Below are positions 1 to 7,181 of a DNA stretch of 41,090 nt, one piece after another. The stretch spans positions 1 through 41,090 of IMG/VR virus record IMGVR_UViG_3300043449_000667; one strand, 5' to 3'. Both the position numbers and the translations under genes were made by a program. The notes below the pieces were generated by a model. The model worked only from the letters and a program-made list of their open reading frames with translations. It did no database searches and had not been told where the DNA came from. This DNA is from a virus. Within the stretch, counting starts at the first letter, position 1. Each line of letters opens with the position of its first letter.

Positions 1-32
1 GTTAATAGGATGTTGGGCTTGGGTCTACTCAT
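1..32 (-). CDS. Start of a further gene, cut by the window edge
   Basis: Reading leftward, an ATG at 32-30 opens a frame that stays open to the edge and begins MSRPKPNILL. It lies 5 nt downstream of an ATAAATA box, the same arrangement seen at other genes here. Only ten codons are visible, so no function can be assigned. The Pro/Lys-rich start is compatible with a real phage gene, but the call rests on the promoter-like box plus the open frame. Confidence 0.45.
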   Translation of the reverse strand, partial: MSRPKPNILL

Positions 33-37
33 ACTTT

Positions 38-45
38 TATTTATC
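38..45 (-). promoter_or_regulatory. Late-type promoter box (GATAAATA)
   Basis: On the minus strand GATAAATA is followed by AAAGT and then ATG. T4-type late promoters have the consensus TATAAATA, with transcription starting a few bases downstream, so a transcript from here would begin at or next to the start codon. The box also lies in the loop of a 7-bp inverted repeat (32-38 with 46-52), so a hairpin role is an alternative. Confidence 0.45.
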
Positions 46-69
46 AAAAGTAGGTATTTAATGAGCCAA

Positions 70-423
70 CTACACCGTAGTTTTTGGTGCTAAAATGGAT
101 AGTTTGTCGCCGTGTATAATAATACAGCTCATTTCAGGATTTTTAGTTGGGGTTCCAACTGCGGTAAATGTACGAGTTTTAGAGTTGGCCCAAAGTGTGA
201 ATACAACAACACCGTCAATAGAACCAACCATAACAACATCTTCTCCGGCTGCTTTAAGCTCATTGACCATGTCTGAGGTTTTACCACAGGTCCATTGCGA
301 GTCTAACTTAAAGACTTCTGCATTAACTGGCCATGTAAAAAATACAATGCAGAAGGCCAGTAGGGTAATGATCCCTATTTTAGTTATAGCTGGCCGCCAG
401 CCATTCAGTGTGTTGTTGAGCAT
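70..423 (-). CDS. Small exported or membrane-anchored protein
   Basis: A 117-residue protein with an N-terminal signal-like segment: a charged start, then a hydrophobic run (roughly residues 14-33) ending in VNA, a plausible signal peptidase site. The mature part has one Cys near the start and one near the end that could form a disulfide. I chose the ATG at 423 over an in-frame GTG at 456 because it gives a compact signal sequence. The gene overlaps the end of the exonuclease gene by 44 bp, and no strong ribosome site precedes it. The family is not recognised. A periplasmic or inner-membrane role, such as superinfection exclusion, is only a guess. Confidence 0.6.
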   Translation of the reverse strand: MLNNTLNGWRPAITKIGIITLLAFCIVFFTWPVNAEVFKLDSQWTCGKTSDMVNELKAAGEDVVMVGSIDGVVVFTLWANSKTRTFTAVGTPTKNPEMSCIIIHGDKLSILAPKTTV

Positions 424-1363
424 TATCTGAGGACTTTTGTAAATTGTACTTACCACAAAACTTCATAAAGTGTGGGCCTACGCTTGGATTACGCTCTTTT
501 TGTACAGCTTCGGCAATAGTAGCATCAAGCTCAGCTTTGATGTGATCTGGTTGGGCAGTCAAGTCAATAATGGCACGGTTGCGCTCATAGTCATCGCGTA
601 CCAGGTGCTCGACCCCTTCGTGGTCGGTCCAACGCTGAAGCATGAGATTGTTCCACATGAAGCCTTTGTTATTGCGATCAGCAAACGCTTCTTGTAGTCC
701 TACCTTGTTCTTTGTGCCTTTGGTACGAACACCAGGAAACGCACTAAAGACGTTATCACTTGTATCGCCACGCATGCATTTTTCAAATAGCAACCATTCA
801 GGTTCGGGTGCTGGCTTTACTTCTTTTGTTTTCTTGTCTTTAACTGGCTTGCCCTTTTCGTCAAAGTAGCCTTCATGTGTAGTAAGTACGCCAGTGATGC
901 CATTGAACAATTGCACATTAGGAGCAATAAGTTGTTCAAAGTCCGTGTCACTTGAAACGATAATATGGTTATCGTCTTTGTGCAATTGAATCCAACGTGC
1001 AATGAAATCGTCAGCTTCGCATACAGGATTCTTAAGAACAGTTACGTTAGTCTTAGTGCTAATGTATTCGTAGAACTTGTCAAAAGATTCCCAAAACAGC
1101 TTTTCTTCTTCTGCTTCTTTAGGAGTTTGTTTAGCACGACCTTCTGCACGATTGGCCTTGTAGGGCTTGTAAACGTCCTTGCGCCAGCTTCGGCCCTCAA
1201 AGCAGAATACAACATGCTTGCCCTGACGATCGCGCCATTGACGCAGGACCGAAGCAAGGATAATATGGTAGCTCATTGCAACACGCTCTTCAGGATCACC
1301 AGAACGGATCACATGACGGGCACGGAAGAATAAGTTTGCGGCATCAACGATTAAGTAACTCAT
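380..1363 (-). CDS. T4 RNase H-like 5'-3' exonuclease / flap endonuclease
   Basis: This 327-residue FEN/PIN-fold nuclease would remove RNA primers and 5' flaps during lagging-strand synthesis. Metal-binding acidic residues are visible in family order: D7 (MSYLIVDAANLFF), E116/D118 (EADDF), D139/D141 (SSDTDFEQL) and D200/D203 (RGDTSDN). A helix-hairpin-helix-like stretch (AFPGVRTKGTKNK) follows. The length is close to T4 RNase H (305). The frame is open further upstream, but the family N-terminus MSYLIVDA fixes the start at 1363. A near-consensus sigma70 promoter ends 6 nt before this ATG, so the mRNA is probably leaderless. It fits with the polymerase and clamp genes further right. Confidence 0.9.
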   Translation of the reverse strand: MSYLIVDAANLFFRARHVIRSGDPEERVAMSYHIILASVLRQWRDRQGKHVVFCFEGRSWRKDVYKPYKANRAEGRAKQTPKEAEEEKLFWESFDKFYEYISTKTNVTVLKNPVCEADDFIARWIQLHKDDNHIIVSSDTDFEQLIAPNVQLFNGITGVLTTHEGYFDEKGKPVKDKKTKEVKPAPEPEWLLFEKCMRGDTSDNVFSAFPGVRTKGTKNKVGLQEAFADRNNKGFMWNNLMLQRWTDHEGVEHLVRDDYERNRAIIDLTAQPDHIKAELDATIAEAVQKERNPSVGPHFMKFCGKYNLQKSSDNAQQHTEWLAASYN

Positions 1364-1369
1364 GTGTGT

Positions 1370-1398
1370 ATTGTAGCAGGTTAAAGTAGGGTTGTCAA
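1370..1398 (-). promoter_or_regulatory. sigma70 promoter of the exonuclease gene, probably leaderless
   Basis: The minus strand carries TTGACA (1398-1393), a 17-bp spacer and TACAAT (1375-1370). The ATG begins 7 nt after the -10 box, exactly where transcription should start. The TGA stop of the upstream MOSC gene is embedded in the -35 hexamer. There is no room for a Shine-Dalgarno sequence. Confidence 0.8.
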
Positions 1399-2114
1399 GC
1401 AGTAATTGGTGGATCACATGGTGTTAAGCTAGCAATACCGTCTATCAAAGGATCAAAATACCTAAGTCCAACATGCTCGGGTGGTGCATGAACTATACGC
1501 ATGGTATCGCCGGGTTTAACTAATCCAGATTTGATTACTTGTCCAGTTACACCTATTCGATGAATAGGTTTGTAGGAACGATTCTTTCTCCAAAAAAAGT
1601 AATCGTCGGGATTTGAAAATAACACAATTGAAAACTTGTAGCAATACGTTCTCAGATGCATTATTTTAATTTGTGCAGTATCGCCAAACTGTAGTATGGT
1701 GCCCTGTGACAATGATTCAATTGATGTGCATCCTTCTATTTGAATATTTTCACCAAACTGACCAGGTTGTACATTTTTGTTATGCAATTCATTTAGCTCT
1801 GCATACCGCTCGCGGCTTAATATACTAACTTGTCTATACGATGATAAGTTGAAAAATTTTCCATCCACATTTCTGACTACGTCAGATCTAAAATGCCTGT
1901 CTCCTACTACACCACCAGGCTGTAGTGTTATTGACGGTTGGGGTAGTTTTGTAATGCTACTAGATTGTAGTTGATCAAATATGCGATAAAATTCTTTGTT
2001 TGGCAAAGAAAGTTGCAAGCATAATTGTTGCAACTTAACTGACAGACTGTTATCTTGAGTTGTTCGACTAGGACCAAGTTCACTACTGCTTAGGTTTACA
2101 GAGCAAACTTTCAT
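1395..2114 (-). CDS. MOSC-domain protein
   Basis: This 239-residue protein resembles the MOSC domain (molybdenum cofactor sulfurase C-terminal; YiiM-like). Visible signatures are GGVVGDRH (67-74), VSILSRERY (96-104), PGQFGENI (117-124), a conserved Cys at 158 (LRTYC) and a GxxGxV...VKPGD stretch near the end. MOSC proteins bind sulfur-carrying cofactors or reduce N-hydroxylated compounds. The usual MKVxSVN start is present, but about 50 residues separate it from the GGxxGD segment, longer than in typical YiiM proteins. MOSC genes are uncommon in phages, so recent acquisition from a bacterium is possible. The substrate is unknown. Its stop codon lies in the -35 box of the exonuclease promoter. 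Confidence 0.75.
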   Translation of the reverse strand: MKVCSVNLSSSELGPSRTTQDNSLSVKLQQLCLQLSLPNKEFYRIFDQLQSSSITKLPQPSITLQPGGVVGDRHFRSDVVRNVDGKFFNLSSYRQVSILSRERYAELNELHNKNVQPGQFGENIQIEGCTSIESLSQGTILQFGDTAQIKIMHLRTYCYKFSIVLFSNPDDYFFWRKNRSYKPIHRIGVTGQVIKSGLVKPGDTMRIVHAPPEHVGLRYFDPLIDGIASLTPCDPPITA

Positions 2115-2117
2115 TGC

Positions 2118-2438
2118 TTATTGATTGCGAGTACGGTTGTTTGTTTGCATACGACCAGCGTCGGCAACAAAGGATGTTGCGGCATCACTGTCCATACTAA
2201 CATTGCGGCACATGTCAGTGAACCACTGGTCCACAATCTCTTCGGCTGTGGCGCCCGAATAACCACCACGTTGTAAAAACAATACAAACGCAGGATTCCA
2301 TTCTAACTCAAAGTATCCTTGTTTGGGATTGTCTGGCGCAAGGTGAGCCTGTACTACATTGACCCAAGGTTCGGGACTGTTACGCATTGACTTTGCAGTC
2401 TGCTTCTTCTTGAAAATCTTTTTAATAAATTCAAACAT
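2118..2438 (-). CDS. Conserved phage-type hypothetical protein
   Basis: A 106-residue protein with a basic, amphipathic N-terminus (MFEFIKKIFKKKQ), then a W/F-rich central part (PKQGYFELEWN) and an acidic helical part with VDQWF. The start at 2438 is the ATG just after the TGA of the upstream DUF1289 gene; an in-frame upstream start would overlap that gene. The pattern resembles short conserved proteins of T4-like phages, but I cannot name a function. The basic helix could bind nucleic acid or membrane. Confidence 0.65.
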   Translation of the reverse strand: MFEFIKKIFKKKQTAKSMRNSPEPWVNVVQAHLAPDNPKQGYFELEWNPAFVLFLQRGGYSGATAEEIVDQWFTDMCRNVSMDSDAATSFVADAGRMQTNNRTRNQ

Positions 2439-2439
2439 T

Positions 2440-2631
2440 TCAAATATCCCGTCCAAATACATCTTCTTCCCTCTTGGGTAACTCGGCTAGTACCTTTTCC
2501 CGCCACTCTGTCGATTCAATGTACCAGTTAGCTCGCTCATCATCATTACGGAAACAACCGATGCACATTCCTGTTTCGTCTGATACACAGATGCCAACAC
2601 ATGGGTTTGTTAAATTTGCGTGATCACTCAT
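2440..2631 (-). CDS. DUF1289-type small cysteine protein
   Basis: This 63-residue protein carries the DUF1289 signature: NPCVGICVSDETGMCIGCFR followed by DDERANW. The four cysteines (CxxxC...CxxC) probably bind zinc or an Fe-S cluster. DUF1289 proteins are common small proteins of Proteobacteria with no established function, so a bacterial origin is likely. It overlaps the preceding gene by 4 nt and is followed at once by the next start, so it belongs to the same transcript. Confidence 0.8.
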   Translation of the reverse strand: MSDHANLTNPCVGICVSDETGMCIGCFRNDDERANWYIESTEWREKVLAELPKREEDVFGRDI

Positions 2632-2819
2632 TGTTTATTCTTAAATGCCTTAAAAAGCATAGGGATTTGTTTTTCTCTATGTTGTGGTAGTTCTGGTACA
2701 AGTTTAATACGTTTATCAACTTCGTTACTGTATGTAGTCTTGCACAGGCTACAAGTTTCTTCGGATTGCATAGTTATAAGTTTCCCGTTAGATTTACAAG
2801 TATGAGTCCACGTTGCCAT
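2628..2819 (-). CDS. Small Cys-containing hypothetical protein
   Basis: A 63-residue protein with a TCKSNG element at residues 7-12 and an ETCSLCKTTY knuckle near residue 22, suggesting one zinc-ribbon half or a metal site, and a basic C-terminus (KAFKNKQ). It overlaps the DUF1289 gene by 4 nt and starts just after the stop of the gene to its right. The function is not recognised. Confidence 0.6.
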   Translation of the reverse strand: MATWTHTCKSNGKLITMQSEETCSLCKTTYSNEVDKRIKLVPELPQHREKQIPMLFKAFKNKQ

Positions 2820-2824
2820 GATGA

Positions 2825-3169
2825 TTATTTGTCGGCTACTTCAAGTTCGGCTACTGTAGTTTTAATTGCCTCTGCAAAGTTCAATGCACTTTGCTTGTTA
2901 AGCAACATATGATGCTCTTGCTTATGCACACCTTTAAACAAGATATCATAAACTGCATGCAAACGCTTACCCCAATCAGACCACGCAGGAGTCCAGGTTG
3001 TGACATAAAAGCTAACTTCAACATCTGGAATGTCTGCGTCACGTTGAACTTCGATCCACATCTTAGCCGAGTGGTCATCAGATGTGCAATCGCATTCAAC
3101 GTTAAAGACTTTGGCATCGCCAAAGTCTTGTTCCAAACTAATACCCTGTGCAGGTGTTTGTGCTTTCAT
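2825..3169 (-). CDS. Hypothetical protein next to queE
   Basis: A 114-residue protein. I start it at 3169 because a strong ribosome site (AGGAGG) lies 7 nt upstream; the longer in-frame start at 3202 overlaps the queE stop and has no such site. It has two Cys in VECDCTSDD, a W-rich middle and a helical C-terminus (LNFAEAIKTTVAELEV). No family is recognised. The order QueE then this gene suggests co-transcription. Confidence 0.6.
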   Translation of the reverse strand: MKAQTPAQGISLEQDFGDAKVFNVECDCTSDDHSAKMWIEVQRDADIPDVEVSFYVTTWTPAWSDWGKRLHAVYDILFKGVHKQEHHMLLNKQSALNFAEAIKTTVAELEVADK

Positions 3170-3201
3170 TGGATTTCCTCCTGTGTATCCAGTGCCGTAC
3201 A

Positions 3202-4062
3202 TTACTTACCCCAACCGTTTGACCAAATATCAACGTGGAGTCTTGGACTATAGCGATAGCCACGTGATAACGCTTCATCAGCAATATGACGGGTGTTAGA
3301 AAAGTACGCCTTGTCAGTGCCACCAACGGGCATAACATATACCTGGCCGTGGAAGCCAGCGGCTCGATATTCTTTAACAGCACGATCGACTTCATTAAAG
3401 TCAAGGATGTTGTCAATAACAAATTTCAAATACACATGACCACGTTGTTGATATTCAACAACAACTTCTGGCTTGACAGCATCTTCCCACTTCTCTCCGC
3501 TAGCACTTAGCTTAGGACTTACACTAAATGTAATGTTATCTTTTGGCAAGTGATAGTTATCAGACAAAAAGTCTTTGAACTCTTTGTGCAAGTGTTGAGT
3601 ACCGTTTGTTTCAAATGTTAGATTATGTAAATCTCGCATCCGCGGATTGCTTAACAATGTAGGGTAAAGCATTTGCCAGCCCAACAACGGTTCGCCACCC
3701 GTAATAACAAGATGTACATCATTACCGTTGTCTTGCATCCAATGGTTGTTAGGAGTTAGCTCTAACATTGTATCAATGCTTTGTTCAACAGTATAAGAAG
3801 GGCTCAAATGCTTGAAAGCAGGATGCCAGGATGCATAGCTGTCGCATCCAGTTTGTGCTAGTGGCAAGTCTGCAAATGTTTTGTATAAGTGTACCACCTT
3901 ACCGATATCATCCGGCTCGCTCGTTTTCTCGCCTGCAGGCAATCCAAAGCCTGGACATTTAAAGTTGCAGCCAAATGTTCTAAAAAACACACTTGGTACG
4001 CCAACAAAGCGACCTTCGCCTTGTGCAGAATAAAACACTTCGCTTACTTTAAACTCATTCAT
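3202..4062 (-). CDS. queE: QueE-like 7-carboxy-7-deazaguanine synthase (radical SAM) with a split cluster motif
   Basis: QueE turns 6-carboxy-tetrahydropterin into 7-carboxy-7-deazaguanine with a 4Fe-4S/SAM radical. This 286-residue protein starts like the family (SEVFYSAQGEGRFVG, FFRTFGC) and has the SAM-binding ITGGEPLL and the later FETNGT and SVSPK strands. The cluster motif is unusual: C32 and C36 are in place, but residue 39, where CxxxCxxC needs Cys, is Phe. A third Cys, C73, sits in GCDSYASW, which resembles the CDSxxxW after the third Cys of ordinary QueE. This looks like a loop insertion of about 35 residues inside the motif. It overlaps the MazG-like gene by 8 nt. It probably serves DNA 7-deazaguanine synthesis together with FolE and DpdA. 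Confidence 0.85.
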   Translation of the reverse strand: MNEFKVSEVFYSAQGEGRFVGVPSVFFRTFGCNFKCPGFGLPAGEKTSEPDDIGKVVHLYKTFADLPLAQTGCDSYASWHPAFKHLSPSYTVEQSIDTMLELTPNNHWMQDNGNDVHLVITGGEPLLGWQMLYPTLLSNPRMRDLHNLTFETNGTQHLHKEFKDFLSDNYHLPKDNITFSVSPKLSASGEKWEDAVKPEVVVEYQQRGHVYLKFVIDNILDFNEVDRAVKEYRAAGFHGQVYVMPVGGTDKAYFSNTRHIADEALSRGYRYSPRLHVDIWSNGWGK

Positions 4063-4327
4063 AGATGTTGGACCATTTCTTTAATTTTTCGATTTTAGCA
4101 ATCTTAGCAGTATTTAGACCTTCGTCTGTTACAACACCCTTTAATTTTAACAGATCTACCATGGCAAGTAAATCACCAATTTCACCTTCTAAGTGTTGTG
4201 CATTAGTTAGGGGTTTGCCTGGTTTGAAGTTATCCAAACCAAAGCGATTGCACTTGCTGACTGCTTGCACCACTTCAGCACATTCCTCTGAGAGGATGTT
4301 CATAATCTCATAAAGTTTCTTATCCAT
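4055..4327 (-). CDS. MazG-like nucleotide pyrophosphohydrolase
   Basis: A 90-residue, all-helical protein with the paired acidic motifs of the MazG/dUTPase-like superfamily: EECAE near residue 14 and EIGD near residue 48. These bind Mg2+ and hydrolyse nucleoside triphosphates to monophosphates. Phage MazG-like enzymes have been linked to nucleotide pools and alarmone levels, but the substrate here cannot be read. The chosen start, MDKKLYEIM, overlaps the upstream gene's stop by 8 nt; the longer open frame would overlap it by more. The length is short but normal for single-domain MazG-like proteins. Confidence 0.75.
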   Translation of the reverse strand: MDKKLYEIMNILSEECAEVVQAVSKCNRFGLDNFKPGKPLTNAQHLEGEIGDLLAMVDLLKLKGVVTDEGLNTAKIAKIEKLKKWSNIYE

Positions 4328-4520
4328 TTTTAAATTCCATATGTGGTGCAATATCGTTATCAAAGATTTGGGCCATTTGTTTCCACAATGCCATTGCTTC
4401 TTCGTCGGTCATGCCAGCACTAAATTTAGTGCCGTAATCTTCGGCACCGCCTTTGCGAAGCCCGTAGTCATGTCGCCATGTGTAACACATGCTGGTAATA
4501 ATTTGTTCTCTTGTTTTCAT
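4320..4520 (-). CDS. Small phage hypothetical protein
   Basis: A 66-residue protein beginning MKTREQIITSMCYTWRHDYG, rich in charged and aromatic residues, with an acidic helix (DEEAMALWKQMAQIF). It resembles small conserved proteins of T4-like phages, but no function is known to me. It overlaps its neighbours by 4 nt upstream and 8 nt downstream, which fits translational coupling. Confidence 0.6.
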   Translation of the reverse strand: MKTREQIITSMCYTWRHDYGLRKGGAEDYGTKFSAGMTDEEAMALWKQMAQIFDNDIAPHMEFKNG

Positions 4521-4732
4521 GGTCTAGGAAAGTCTAATTGAAATACATGGGCTCTTGTGCCCTTTAGTGCTAAAAGCATTTGTTCTTGTTGTGCATCGTC
4601 GAGGCTAACATAATAGCCCGGGAAGATACCCGACGACGCCGCAGAAGGACTATGTGTCGTCATTGTACCACTTGTACTAATACTAGCTACAATCCAAACA
4701 CATAGAGATTCTGGCGGGTCGATTGGTTTCAT
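4517..4732 (-). CDS. Small hypothetical protein
   Basis: A 71-residue protein with a Ser/Thr-rich middle and a C-terminal stretch LDDAQQEQMLLALKG then HVFQLDFPRP. No motif is recognised. It starts 3 nt after the preceding gene ends and overlaps the next by 4 nt. The tight spacing is the main support that it is real. Confidence 0.5.
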   Translation of the reverse strand: MKPIDPPESLCVWIVASISTSGTMTTHSPSAASSGIFPGYYVSLDDAQQEQMLLALKGTRAHVFQLDFPRP

Positions 4733-4735
4733 ATA

Positions 4736-5263
4736 TTAAATCTCACTATACTCTGTGTCATCTTCTAACTTGTGACGTTCAATTGCTTGTCGCAATGCTT
4801 CTTCAACAAATTGGTTAAACGTCATGTCACGCTCATGTGCCATCTTCATGTACTTTAACAACTCATCATCAGAGAAGTCAATTGGCACTTGTATTCGTGT
4901 ATCGTACTCGGCATCATTTGAGATACCACGAATCTTTTCCAGGATATCTTCTTCTACTTCGATGTCTGTAAAGTCAACGTTATCGTATGCATTTTCAAAT
5001 ACAACATTTCGATCAACGCACTCAGCCTTGTATGCTTCTACATAGTCGGGATGGATCCAACGATACACACGATCGTTAGAGTTGTCCCATGCTTCCAACT
5101 CGTAAATCATTTGATTAGTGGTGTCAAACACGCAAGACACAGAGTTACCTGATTCAGTTTGCTGTTCTAATCGATGTGTATGATAACCATAAATGTTCCA
5201 GCAGTATTCACTGCCTTCGGTAATCTTATAGTTAATTGCTTCTAAAAAAGTTTTCAGTTCCAT
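4736..5263 (-). CDS. Protein with a C-terminal ribbon-helix-helix-like segment
   Basis: A 175-residue protein. Residues 1-120 are acidic and aromatic with no family I recognise. Residues about 125-165 (VPIDFSDDELLKYMKMAHER, then DMTFNQFVEEALRQAI) look like an Arc/MetJ ribbon-helix-helix: a beta strand, helix, turn and second helix. Such domains bind DNA as dimers or mediate dimerisation. It could be a small regulator; the long acidic N-terminus argues for a partner-binding role as well. The ribosome site GAGGTATAAC comes from the last codons of the metallophosphoesterase gene. Confidence 0.6.
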   Translation of the reverse strand: MELKTFLEAINYKITEGSEYCWNIYGYHTHRLEQQTESGNSVSCVFDTTNQMIYELEAWDNSNDRVYRWIHPDYVEAYKAECVDRNVVFENAYDNVDFTDIEVEEDILEKIRGISNDAEYDTRIQVPIDFSDDELLKYMKMAHERDMTFNQFVEEALRQAIERHKLEDDTEYSEI

Positions 5264-5264
5264 G

Positions 5265-6119
5265 TTATACCTCTAATACAATGTTAGGATTCCAGCCACT
5301 GTTTTCACTGTAGCCATCGCTTTCGTAACCACGTGGGTTGCATACTACTCGAGTCTCACCAATCATGTAATCAAACGGGTGATGTGTGTGACCATGAGTC
5401 CACAGTTTAATCTGCGGATGATCCATAATGAACTCACTCAAATCACTGTGGTAGCCACCGTTCATCAAGTATTCATTTTTGTAGCTTTCATGCACACTTT
5501 GAAAGCTCGGGCTGTGATGACCAACTACAACAAACTTCTTGTCGTGCTGTTCAGCAAGTACGCTTCTAAAGTATTGCAACGTACGAGCATGACGATCAAC
5601 AACATCACGAGCACTCATACGAGCGTATTCTCGCTTGTCATTTCTAACAATACGGAAGTCATTCATTAAGCCTTCAATGGCGTGCATAGTAAGTGGATCA
5701 CCTTTATTCATGTCAGTCCATAATGTAGCACCAATGAATGTTACATCGTCGATTACCTTAGTGTCACGTTCCAGGAAGTAAATGTTGGGATACTTTGCAC
5801 ATTCTTCACGCAAGTAATCAATGCCAGCAAAGAACTTGCCATGATAAAACTCATGGTTGCCAGCAACATAAACTGTATGCGGGAATTGGAAACTGCAACG
5901 CTTTAAGAAGTCACGGAAGCGAGCAACTCGTTGCATCTTGCGACCAAGGTCAGCCAATGCACCATTGCTGTACGGACTAAAGTCTGCGGCAATATGGTCG
6001 TGCAGGTCTTGAGCGATCATAATGTCGCCGGATAAGATAAGCACGTCACATTTGTCATCGTTAGTGATGTTGATATCACTAAACTCCAAGTGTAAGTCAC
6101 TAACTAGTTTGATCTTCAT
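5265..6119 (-). CDS. Calcineurin-like metallophosphoesterase
   Basis: This 284-residue protein contains the full metallophosphoesterase motif set: SDLHLE (7-12), SGDI (30-33), GNHEFYHG, VGHHSP and THGHTHH. These residues hold two metal ions that hydrolyse phosphomono- or diesters. The substrate (nucleotide, cyclic nucleotide or protein phosphate) cannot be told from sequence. Such genes are frequent in large phages. It overlaps the end of the upstream gene by 20 nt, where AAGG lies 5 nt before the ATG. Confidence 0.85.
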   Translation of the reverse strand: MKIKLVSDLHLEFSDINITNDDKCDVLILSGDIMIAQDLHDHIAADFSPYSNGALADLGRKMQRVARFRDFLKRCSFQFPHTVYVAGNHEFYHGKFFAGIDYLREECAKYPNIYFLERDTKVIDDVTFIGATLWTDMNKGDPLTMHAIEGLMNDFRIVRNDKREYARMSARDVVDRHARTLQYFRSVLAEQHDKKFVVVGHHSPSFQSVHESYKNEYLMNGGYHSDLSEFIMDHPQIKLWTHGHTHHPFDYMIGETRVVCNPRGYESDGYSENSGWNPNIVLEV

Positions 6120-6396
6120 CTCCGCCTTCTAATTTAGCTATCGAGTTAAGTCCATGAATGGGAATGCCATCCTCATCTACTATTGCAAAGTGATCAAACA
6201 CAAAGCCACAGCCTTTACAGAAATCTTCAAATGCTTGAAGCACATCATCCAAATTGGCATGGCCATGGTCCATAGCAATATTTCTTATACCATCAGTATA
6301 ACACAAAACCCAGCGGGGGTCAATGGGGTCTGCGTCCAAACCTCTAATATTTTGTAATGCTTTTACAACATGTTGCCATGGATCAGTCTTAGCCAT
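6100..6396 (-). CDS. Hypothetical protein
   Basis: A 98-residue acidic protein with two Cys in DFCKGCGFVFDHF and an N-terminal helix. No recognised domain. It overlaps the sugar dehydrogenase gene by 8 nt on one side and the phosphoesterase gene by 20 nt on the other, so it is likely co-translated with them. Confidence 0.55.
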   Translation of the reverse strand: MAKTDPWQHVVKALQNIRGLDADPIDPRWVLCYTDGIRNIAMDHGHANLDDVLQAFEDFCKGCGFVFDHFAIVDEDGIPIHGLNSIAKLEGGDEDQTS

Positions 6397-7180
6397 TGTT
6401 TCTCATTTCGTTATTTAGATCTGTGATAGCACGAATCAGGTCCACATGCAATCCAGACTTGACCAATGCAGTTTCAAACGTTTGTACATCCTTAGGAAAG
6501 CATTTGCCCGAGAATCCGGGAACACCATCAAAGCCAGGAACGGACCAATGACTTGATCCTAATCGTCCTTCGTTTTCTAGCATAACGCGGACAATGCTAT
6601 AGTCTGCCCCAACAGCCTTGCATAACTGCTCGACTTGATTGGCAAAAATAACTTTCATTGCCAAGAAGGTATTGGTAGAAAGTTTAGCAACCATCGCTTC
6701 CATTGGATCAGTAATAAATGCTGGTCCTTTGTATTCTGTTAGCAAGTCTGCAAAGGCTTCTGCAGGTTCACCGCCAAGTACAATAAACTTTGGATTTACT
6801 GAATCTTCCCTCCAAGTGGCTTCACGGATGTATTCGGGCCATACTAACAAATGCTGGCCCAGTTGTTCGGTGTAATCTTTAATTGCACTCATGCCTAATG
6901 TACTGCGAACAACCACAGTACCTTTGAATCCGTTTGCTAGTGCTTCGTTGATAGCATCATTGACATTTTTTGTATTGTTTTCTGGTAATGGCAATGACTC
7001 GTCCAAGTCTGTGTTTACACAAACAATAACATAGTCAGCAGTTGACCAAGCGTCTGTTGGTAGGATTACTTGCTTATATGGATCATTGAATTGAACGTTT
7101 GCATTTGGTAAGAACTCTCGTAAAAATAATGCTGTTGATTGTCCAACAATGCCCTTGCCTTGAATAATAATGTTTGTCAT
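6389..7180 (-). CDS. Short UDP-glucose/GDP-mannose dehydrogenase-like protein
   Basis: A 263-residue member of the UDP-glucose/GDP-mannose dehydrogenase family, which oxidises a sugar nucleotide to the uronate with NAD+. It has a Rossmann start with an atypical GKGIVG loop, the VRSTLG segment, LSTNTFLAMKV and the catalytic-Cys motif SGKCFPKD near residue 229. It ends soon after this and lacks the usual C-terminal UDP-binding domain (family length about 400-450). It could be a functional mini-enzyme, a partner for another chain, or a relic. A second, longer dehydrogenase of this family lies at 32-34 kb. Confidence 0.8.
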   Translation of the reverse strand: MTNIIIQGKGIVGQSTALFLREFLPNANVQFNDPYKQVILPTDAWSTADYVIVCVNTDLDESLPLPENNTKNVNDAINEALANGFKGTVVVRSTLGMSAIKDYTEQLGQHLLVWPEYIREATWREDSVNPKFIVLGGEPAEAFADLLTEYKGPAFITDPMEAMVAKLSTNTFLAMKVIFANQVEQLCKAVGADYSIVRVMLENEGRLGSSHWSVPGFDGVPGFSGKCFPKDVQTFETALVKSGLHVDLIRAITDLNNEMRNNG

Positions 7181-7181
7181 G

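Noticed and set aside
32-52. Hairpin TACTTTT/AAAAGTA as a terminator for the gene at 70-423
   Set aside because: The stem is all A/T apart from one pair and no T run follows on the minus strand; the late-box reading with a following ATG explains it better.
95-430. Open plus-strand frame of 111 codons opposite the small exported protein
   Set aside because: It lies antisense to a frame with a clear signal-peptide pattern, has no ribosome site, and its composition is that of an antisense reading.
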